From Sphingomonas sp. (lineage in GTDB: Bacteria; Pseudomonadota; Alphaproteobacteria; Sphingomonadales; Sphingomonadaceae): a stretch of 64,000 bases of DNA. Where the stretch lies: the NCBI RefSeq assembly GCF_017304615.1, contig NZ_JAFKLZ010000002.1, positions 558,001-622,000 of the forward strand. The letters run 5' to 3'. The notes beneath the pieces are model-generated. The model was not told the DNA's origin. It did no database searches and was given only the letters and a program-made list of their open reading frames with translations. The translations under genes and the position numbers were made by a program. Below, piece after piece: positions 58,274-64,000 of this stretch. The stretch's first letter is position 1. The number at the start of each line of letters is the position of its first letter.

Positions 58274-60520
58274 ATGAGCAGCGCGCCGCTCCGGTTCGGC
58301 CTGAACCACACCATCGTCATCACCGATGTCCATGGCGGCAAGCGCTGGTGGACGGTCCGCGAGCGCCGTCGCGACGGATACCTCCTCGAGCCGAACGACG
58401 AGCCGGGCGAGCGCCGTTTCCATGGCGCCGACGACATCCTCGAGGTCTATCTCGCCGGGCGGCTCGAGTATAAGCCCTTCGACGCCGCGCACTTCGACGA
58501 GGCGCGGCGCCAGCGCATGAGGATGGCGTGGGACGCGCAATCCCCCGACCGCCAGCGTCGCGCGCTGCGGCGCGAGGTGATCGTCAAGGCCTGCCTGAAG
58601 GCCATCCGCGCGCGCGAACCCGTGGGCACCGTGCTCCTCGACGTGCCGGGTGCCGTGCTCGACGAGCACCGGGAGAAGTGGGCCGAGGAGGACCGGCAGG
58701 CCGCCCGTGCGACTTTCGATGCGCGGCGGGCCGCGGGCCTTCCGATCGAGCCCGGCGCCGGCCCGCAGGAGCCGCAGGCGATGACGGCGCCGTGCGCGCG
58801 GACGACATCCGAATGGATCGCCCGCTATCTCGAGATGGGCCAGAGTGTGCTCGCGCTCGTCTCCTACGATGATCGCAAGGGCTATCGCGGCTCCCATCTC
58901 ACTCCCGAGGTCGAGGCCGTCATGGGCGAGTTCATTGCGCGCGCGCTCGAGAAGGGTCCGATCCGAAACCTCGCGGCCTATCACCGGCTGCTGGAGCGCG
59001 AGCTGCAACGCGTCGGGCAGCCGGTGCCCAGCCGGGTGACCTTCGCCAAGAAGGTCCGCGCCGCGGCCGACCGCAGGCAGACCCTCAAGTCGCAGCAGGG
59101 CCAGCGGGCCGCTGACGAGGCGTGCCGGATCAACGAATACGTGCCAGACCCCGACTGGCTGCTGCAGCAGGTCGAGATCGACCACACGCTCGCCAACCTC
59201 AACGTCGTCGACGACGCCAGCGGCGTCCTGCTCGGCCGTCCCTGGATCACGATGATCATGGATCGGCTAACCCGGTGCATCCTGGGCTGCCACGTCTCCT
59301 TCCTACCACCGTCGTGGGCGACGCTGTCGCGGTGCATCGCGCACGCGCTGTGGCCCAAGGACATGACCGCCTATCCGGGACTGGAATGGTCCCAGCACGG
59401 CAAGTGGGACTGGGCCTACACCGACCGCGGCATGGACTTCATCAGCCATCCCGCCCGGCGCTCGGCGCAGCTTCTCCACTTCGAGATCGCGAACCTTCCG
59501 GGCTTCAGCCCGTGGCTCAAGGGCCGGATCGAATCTTTGTTCAAGCGCTTCGCTCTCCAGGCCTACGATTACCGGGATGGCCTCATCTCGTGGGACCTGA
59601 AGGAGTATGACGGCCGGAAGAACGCCAGCGTAGGCTACGCCGAGTTCCGTCGCGACATCGTGACGTGGATCGCCCGCGACTATCACCCCAACGGGCATTC
59701 CGGCCTCGACGGGCAGATGGCGCCGAACGACTTCTGGCAGTCGCAGGTCGATCTGAACTTCGGCGTCACGCCGGTCGATTCCACCGGCGGCCTGCGTCGC
59801 CTGCTCGGCGTGAGCGTGCGCCGCCGCGTCTCGCACATGGGCATCCGCGTGCACGGCCTGAACTACAACGGACCGGGATTGGGAGCCATCCGCGATCGCC
59901 ACGGATCCGACGTCGACTGGTATGAGGTGCGTTACGATCCATACGACCTCGCGGGCGTGGACCTGCTGGACCACGTCACCGGGGAATGGCTCACGCTGTG
60001 GTGCACCCGGCCGGACATCGCGAACGGCACGACCGCGTGGCAGCATACCTTCCATGCCCAGCTTGCCGGCGAGATGGCGCGCGGGGGCGTGGTGACGGAG
60101 GACGGCCTCGAGCGCGCCCGCGCCGCCGCCCAGGCCGATCGGGATCTCATCATCGGGCGGGGCAGGCAGGGCCGCACCAAGACTGCACAGGTCAAGCTCG
60201 CGCGCTACTTGGAGCAGGGCGCGTTCCTGACGCCGATCCGCCTTTTCCCCGCTCCCCTGCAGCCCTACCTTCCCGTCGTCACCGGCGGCACCGACAGCGG
60301 TGGCCTCATCACGTTCTCGCAGCCTGCACCGCTGCTCCTTCCTGGTTTGGCGACGCCCGTCCCGGCGCTAGTCGACGGGTCCGGCAATCCGCTCGGCGGC
60401 GGCGCTCCGCGCCTCATGCACCAGTCTGCCCCTGCGCTCATCACCACTCCCGCCCAGAAGGCCGCGGCGGACGTCCAGGCGAGGCTCGCCGCGCGGCGGG
60501 CGGAAAGGGTCGGATCGTGA
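58274..60520 (+). CDS. tnsB: TnsB-like DDE transposase
   Basis: A 748-residue transposase of the Tn7/Mu/Tn5053 type. The N-terminal ~290 residues contain several helical DNA-binding modules. The RNase H core has Asp303 (QQVEIDHT), Asp384 (AYTDRGMDF) and Glu420 (KGRIESLF), a DD(35)E triad. A Mu-type beta-barrel domain follows (MGIRVHGLNYNGPGLGAIRD, DVDWYEVRYDPYDLAGVDLL). The C-terminal tail should bind TnsC. All catalytic residues are intact. The stop overlaps the tnsC GTG start. Confidence 0.9.
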   Translation: MSSAPLRFGLNHTIVITDVHGGKRWWTVRERRRDGYLLEPNDEPGERRFHGADDILEVYLAGRLEYKPFDAAHFDEARRQRMRMAWDAQSPDRQRRALRREVIVKACLKAIRAREPVGTVLLDVPGAVLDEHREKWAEEDRQAARATFDARRAAGLPIEPGAGPQEPQAMTAPCARTTSEWIARYLEMGQSVLALVSYDDRKGYRGSHLTPEVEAVMGEFIARALEKGPIRNLAAYHRLLERELQRVGQPVPSRVTFAKKVRAAADRRQTLKSQQGQRAADEACRINEYVPDPDWLLQQVEIDHTLANLNVVDDASGVLLGRPWITMIMDRLTRCILGCHVSFLPPSWATLSRCIAHALWPKDMTAYPGLEWSQHGKWDWAYTDRGMDFISHPARRSAQLLHFEIANLPGFSPWLKGRIESLFKRFALQAYDYRDGLISWDLKEYDGRKNASVGYAEFRRDIVTWIARDYHPNGHSGLDGQMAPNDFWQSQVDLNFGVTPVDSTGGLRRLLGVSVRRRVSHMGIRVHGLNYNGPGLGAIRDRHGSDVDWYEVRYDPYDLAGVDLLDHVTGEWLTLWCTRPDIANGTTAWQHTFHAQLAGEMARGGVVTEDGLERARAAAQADRDLIIGRGRQGRTKTAQVKLARYLEQGAFLTPIRLFPAPLQPYLPVVTGGTDSGGLITFSQPAPLLLPGLATPVPALVDGSGNPLGGGAPRLMHQSAPALITTPAQKAAADVQARLAARRAERVGS

Positions 60521-61668
60521 CGAAGGACGACATTAAGGCGCGCATCCTGCGGCTGGAGACGCTGGTCATTCGGCACCCGCAGTTCGTGGCCGCCCAGGAC
60601 GCGATCCTGGACCTCGAGCTGCGGCGGCCGGCGGCGCTGCCCGCCGGGCCGCATGCGGGCCCGCCCGCCGATACGGCGGAGGACGACGTGCCGTTCGATT
60701 TCTCCGAGGATGGTCTCGAGGACGCGCCTCCGGGCGGCGGCGCGCTCACCCAGTATTGCGTCATGATCGTCGGCCCTGCGGGCACCGGGAAGAGCCACGT
60801 CCTTACCAGCATCCAGGCTCTGCCGGAGATGCAGGTCGACACTTCGGGTCGCTACGGTGACCGTCGGCCGGTCGTCAGGCTGGACGTGCCGGACTTCGCC
60901 AATCCGAAGCAGACGGTGGTGGAGATTATGCGCGCCGTCGGCGCACCCGTGCCGAAGCGGCTCACCCGCAACGGCGTCGCGAGCCGGCTGCGGTATCAGT
61001 TCCAGCAGCTCGAGACGCGGCTGCTGATGCTGGACGAGGCGCATTCGTTCGTCGACGGGCAGGGGGAGGCCGGGCTCCGCGCCAACGGCAAGTTCCTCAA
61101 GTTCCTACTCAACAGTTGCGGCGTCCCGATCGCCATGGCGGGGGAGGAGTCGCTCGAGGAGCTGCGCACGTCGAAGGCGCTGAAGCGGCGCACCGACGCG
61201 CTGGTGGAACTGCGCCCCTACTCCTGGTCCGATCCCGACGAGCAGCTCGAGTTCCTCGACATCCTCGGCCAGCTCGAGGACGCCATGGGGTTCGGCACCG
61301 ACGCCGCGCTCAGCACCGACACGGAACTCGCGTGCCGGCTCTACTTCGCGTCGGAGGGCTCGGTGGGCCTGGTCACGAAGATCCTGTCGCAGGCCCTGAA
61401 GCTGGCGCTGAAGGCCGGTGCGGGCGCGATCGACAGGCAGGTCCTCTCGAAGGCGTTCCGGTTGGAGAACCCAGCGTCGGTCCTGGTCGCCGACGATCCG
61501 GACATCTTCGTCGCCCCCGTCGGCGGACGCGACGATCCGTTCCTCGTCGACGCCGCCAAGTTCAAGGCGATGTGGAAGGCGCGCTACTCTGCGCCTCCCG
61601 TCGACCGTTCACGCAAGACCGGCATCCGTCGGGCGCCCAAGCGCGACGCGCAGGGTCTGTCGCTGTGA
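60517..61668 (+). CDS. tnsC: TnsC/TniB-like AAA+ regulator of transposition
   Basis: A 383-residue AAA+ ATPase: Walker A IVGPAGTGKSH (residues 86-93), Walker B LLMLDEAH (169-176), sensor regions in LNSCGVPIAMAGEESLEELR and RRTDALVELRPYSW, and a lid domain with EGSVGLVTKILSQALKLALK. It forms ATP-dependent filaments on target DNA, linking the TniQ/TnsD target selector to the TnsAB transposase. GTG start overlaps the tnsB stop; its own stop overlaps the tniQ start. Confidence 0.9.
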   Translation: MTKDDIKARILRLETLVIRHPQFVAAQDAILDLELRRPAALPAGPHAGPPADTAEDDVPFDFSEDGLEDAPPGGGALTQYCVMIVGPAGTGKSHVLTSIQALPEMQVDTSGRYGDRRPVVRLDVPDFANPKQTVVEIMRAVGAPVPKRLTRNGVASRLRYQFQQLETRLLMLDEAHSFVDGQGEAGLRANGKFLKFLLNSCGVPIAMAGEESLEELRTSKALKRRTDALVELRPYSWSDPDEQLEFLDILGQLEDAMGFGTDAALSTDTELACRLYFASEGSVGLVTKILSQALKLALKAGAGAIDRQVLSKAFRLENPASVLVADDPDIFVAPVGGRDDPFLVDAAKFKAMWKARYSAPPVDRSRKTGIRRAPKRDAQGLSL

Positions 61669-63470
61669 GCGGAACGATCGCCCTCCGCGTGCCCTCCATT
61701 TCGACTGAACCGGCGCACGGACTGCTTGCCCGCACGGCCACGAGGCTCAGGCTCACCCCAGCGACCTTCGCGGCCGACCTCGGAATCGAAGTTTCGGCGC
61801 TCGCCCGGGGGGACGGGCTCGACCGGTTCGCGAGCGCCGTCGGCGTCGATGCAGCGACCCTATCGCGGTCCACCGCGAGCCGCGGGTCTAGGCCGGGCCA
61901 GCTGACGCTGATGGGCGAGACGCTGGGACGCGGTGATCTGTCGGTTTCGCCGCGGCGGCGCTGCCCGCGCTGCCTGGCGGAGGACCGGTCGGCAGCCCGT
62001 GCCACGGGTCTGTCCGAGCGATATGCCGCATGGCACCGGACTTGGTGGGACGCCTCCATGGTGCTGTCGTGCCCGACGCACCGCTCGCTCCTGACCAACA
62101 CCTGCCAATCGTGTGGCAAGCAGGTGGACTGGCGATCGCCGTCGATCGACATCTGCAGGTGCGGCGCGCCGCTCTGGCTGGACCATGGAGGGGAACTGCC
62201 CCGCTGCGACGGCGACGCGTATCTTCTCGCCCGCCTGGAGGGTGGATCCCGAGAGGCCGTCCCGCTGCTCGATGGGCTCACCCTCGGTCGAGCCGCGGCG
62301 GCAATGGGTCGGCTCGGTGAATGCGGGTTGGGCTTCGCCACATCCCGCCCGGACGTCGCCGGGGCCGATCTGGTCCGCCTGACCGCGGACGGCTTCCAAA
62401 CCGCGCGCACGTTCGAGACGGCGTTTCCCAGGATCCTGGACGATGTAGTCACGGGCGCAGGTGGCGATGCCGTGGGACTGATGGCCTCATACGGATGGAC
62501 CTACCGCAGCTGGCTGGCGCCGCCCGGCGGCGACCACAGCGGGGGGATCCTTCGCGATGCGCTCCTCCGCCACGCCGCGGGGCGCGGCATCATCGCGACC
62601 GACGAGCTGCAGGCATCCGAGAATGCGGTGACCCTCGGCGAGGCGTCGGAGATCCTCGGCATGGGACACGACCGCACCCGCCGCATCGCGGCCCGGGCGG
62701 GGCTCGTGCCGGCGGGCTCCCGTCGCGGCGTCAACTTCGCCATCGATCGGGATGCGGCTCGCGAACTTGCGCGCCGACTGGCGTCGCTCGTGGATGCACG
62801 GACGGCGGCCGCGCTGCTCGGCATCGGCCGAAGCCAGTTCCGCTCGCTCGTCGCCGCCGGGCTCGTCGCGCCCGACGAGGAGGCTGGGCGACTGGGATCC
62901 GGCGCGCTCTACGACGTCGAGCGGCTGGTTGCTTGGGTCGCGTCCCTCGCCGTGGGAGTCCCGGCCGTGTCGAGGACGCCGACGTCCTGCCTGCCGCTGC
63001 CCACCGCGTGTCGCAACTTCTCCCTCTCGCTCGTCGACGTCTGCCAGGCCATCTCGTCGGGGGTCCTGACGCCCGTTGGTCTCCGCGGCGAGAAGGGGCG
63101 CCTGACCTCGGTCGTCGTCTCATGCCGCGAGATGAAGGCCCTGCGCGATCCCGACCCGCTGACCGTTGGGGGTGTCGCGAGGAGGCTGGTCATCCATCCC
63201 GAGGCCGCATCGGCGCTGGTGCGCGCTGGCTTGGTGGGTCCGGTGGGCGCAGTCACTCCCCAGGGACTGCTGGACTTCACACGCGCAAACGCAACGCCGC
63301 GGGATCTGGCGGGTGAGTTCGGAACGTCCCCGCGGTCCGTCGTGGCCAGGCTGCGGGGCGCCGGGCTCGCCCCCACGTTGTTCCCTCCCGCCTTCCGCCA
63401 GCTGTTCTACGACCGCACGATCGCGAGGGGGGTGCTGCTGGCTGACTTGCCGGGTGCCGGCAGGTCGTGA
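61665..63470 (+). CDS. tniQ: TniQ/TnsD-family target-selection protein, first copy
   Basis: A 601-residue protein. The TniQ N-terminal start is recognisable (EPAHGLLARTATRLRLTPAT). A double zinc-binding region follows near residues 98-170: CPRCLAEDR, LSCPTHRSLLTNTCQSCGKQ, ICRCGAPLW. The C-terminal half has repeated helix-turn-helix-like units (LGEASEILGMGHDRTRRIAA, RTAAALLGIGRSQFRSLVAA, GGVARRLVIHPEAASALVRA) that would read the target site, as in TnsD. Size is like TnsD rather than the short CRISPR-linked TniQ. GTG start overlaps tnsC, and the stop overlaps the second tniQ. Confidence 0.87.
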   Translation: MSGTIALRVPSISTEPAHGLLARTATRLRLTPATFAADLGIEVSALARGDGLDRFASAVGVDAATLSRSTASRGSRPGQLTLMGETLGRGDLSVSPRRRCPRCLAEDRSAARATGLSERYAAWHRTWWDASMVLSCPTHRSLLTNTCQSCGKQVDWRSPSIDICRCGAPLWLDHGGELPRCDGDAYLLARLEGGSREAVPLLDGLTLGRAAAAMGRLGECGLGFATSRPDVAGADLVRLTADGFQTARTFETAFPRILDDVVTGAGGDAVGLMASYGWTYRSWLAPPGGDHSGGILRDALLRHAAGRGIIATDELQASENAVTLGEASEILGMGHDRTRRIAARAGLVPAGSRRGVNFAIDRDAARELARRLASLVDARTAAALLGIGRSQFRSLVAAGLVAPDEEAGRLGSGALYDVERLVAWVASLAVGVPAVSRTPTSCLPLPTACRNFSLSLVDVCQAISSGVLTPVGLRGEKGRLTSVVVSCREMKALRDPDPLTVGGVARRLVIHPEAASALVRAGLVGPVGAVTPQGLLDFTRANATPRDLAGEFGTSPRSVVARLRGAGLAPTLFPPAFRQLFYDRTIARGVLLADLPGAGRS

Positions 63471-64000
63471 CGACGGGTTCGACTGGCCGGTCGTTGGCCT
63501 CCGCCGCTCCCGATCGCGCCGCGCTGCGGATCAGGCACAAGCCTTTCGAAGGTGCGCGCGAACTGGCGCTCCGGTCCGCCGATCGTTTGGGATGCGCTAG
63601 CCTTCAGGAGTTCACGAAGTGGATGTCGCTGCCGGAAGTGGCAGTGTTCGACCCACCGTCGATAGCCCGTTTGGCGGCTTTCGCCGGAGCGGACCGGCAG
63701 GAATTGGAGCAGTGGTCACAGCGCCCGACGGACCGACATGGCATCGTTCAATACCGCGACACGACGATATCCATCGTTAAAGTCAGGTCGCGATGGCGCA
63801 GGTTCTGCCCGATGTGCCTTCAGGACGACCTTCGGCGCCTGGAGCCCGATGAACCGCGTTCCAACGGGCCGTATCATCGGTCGTGGTGGTCGATATCGAT
63901 CTTCTACGCATGCCCGGAACACCGGTGCGCCATGATCGAACGCTGTCCAGGATGCGGGGAGAGCATCGGTCGGGACAGCCTTCCGATGCATCGGCACGAC
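63467..64000 (+). CDS. Second TniQ-family protein, 3' truncated by window end
   Basis: A frame opens at the GTG overlapping the first tniQ stop (GTGA) and stays open to the end of the window, 178 codons so far. It shows the TniQ zinc-binding layout: RWRRFCPMCLQDDL, a WWSISIFYACPEHRCAMIER segment and CPGCGESIG. The N-terminal part FTKWMSLPEVAVFDPPSIAR resembles the TniQ helical domain. A second selector in one operon suggests two target pathways or a heteromeric selector (inference). The sequence continues beyond 64000. Confidence 0.8.
   Translation, partial: MTTGSTGRSLASAAPDRAALRIRHKPFEGARELALRSADRLGCASLQEFTKWMSLPEVAVFDPPSIARLAAFAGADRQELEQWSQRPTDRHGIVQYRDTTISIVKVRSRWRRFCPMCLQDDLRRLEPDEPRSNGPYHRSWWSISIFYACPEHRCAMIERCPGCGESIGRDSLPMHRHD

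Noticed and set aside
54254-64000. CRISPR-associated transposon.
   Set aside because: No cas genes and no CRISPR repeats are visible. The first TniQ is long and TnsD-like. The region beyond 64 kb is not available, so it is not excluded there.
1-64000. tRNA, rRNA, riboswitch and IS-element scan by eye.
   Set aside because: No cloverleaf with a GGTTCRANNCC-type arm in an intergenic gap, no rRNA segment, and no IS transposase with flanking inverted repeats was found.

Overview
The window is GC-rich, tightly packed alphaproteobacterial DNA. Gene content points to a sphingomonad: a large TonB-dependent receptor of the sphingomonad type, a TctDE/CitMHS organic-acid cluster, and copper genes with alphaproteobacterial MerR-family boxes. 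No rRNA, tRNA, CRISPR array or classical IS element was seen. All gene calls come from reading the sequence; no database search was possible.

Region 1 (1-12.1 kb) looks chromosomal. It holds the end of a nitrate/sulfonate-type ABC ATPase gene and a tiny membrane protein. Next comes a tricarboxylate-use cluster on the minus strand: CitMHS transporter, AbrB-type membrane protein, TonB receptor and isopropylmalate-dehydrogenase-like enzyme. Beside it are a beta-propeller protein, a TctD/TctE-like two-component system, a solute-binding protein and a PepSY protein followed by a strong terminator.

Region 2 (12.2-27 kb) is a metal-handling island. It contains a PbrT-like FTR1 permease with its MerR regulator and operator, and a DmeR/DmeF pair with a G/C-tract operator. 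A PAS/HWE kinase and a PilZ protein follow. Then come the copper operon copA(MCO)-copB-cytochrome c-DUF305-DUF305, a CnrYXH-like sigma/anti-sigma/sensor module, copC-copD and an isolated FliQ.

Region 3 (27-54 kb) is a patchwork of resistance and probable defence cassettes. It includes a DUF2971/nuclease pair, a CueR-box-driven P-type copper ATPase, a kinase/BpsA-like/unknown triad, a mer operon with a MerA-like enzyme, and an IrrE-peptidase/PIN pair. It also holds a SPARDA-type short Argonaute system (DUF4365-APAZ plus MID-PIWI), a TauD-like/HEPN-like/PIN-like operon, a two-gene membrane/large-protein unit, cueR, and an Xre/MbcA-like gene with a DnaQ-like exonuclease.

Region 4 (54.2-64 kb) is the core of a Tn7-like transposon: tnsA, tnsB, tnsC, tniQ and a second tniQ running off the end, joined by GTGA overlaps from tnsB onward. 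Just upstream are a DDE-fold protein lacking a catalytic Asp, a short TnsB/winged-helix chimera and another small winged-helix protein. A mobile element with extra transposase-derived parts beside metal-resistance and defence genes is the most interesting feature. Whether the genes to its left are its cargo cannot be decided, because I could not find the element's ends.
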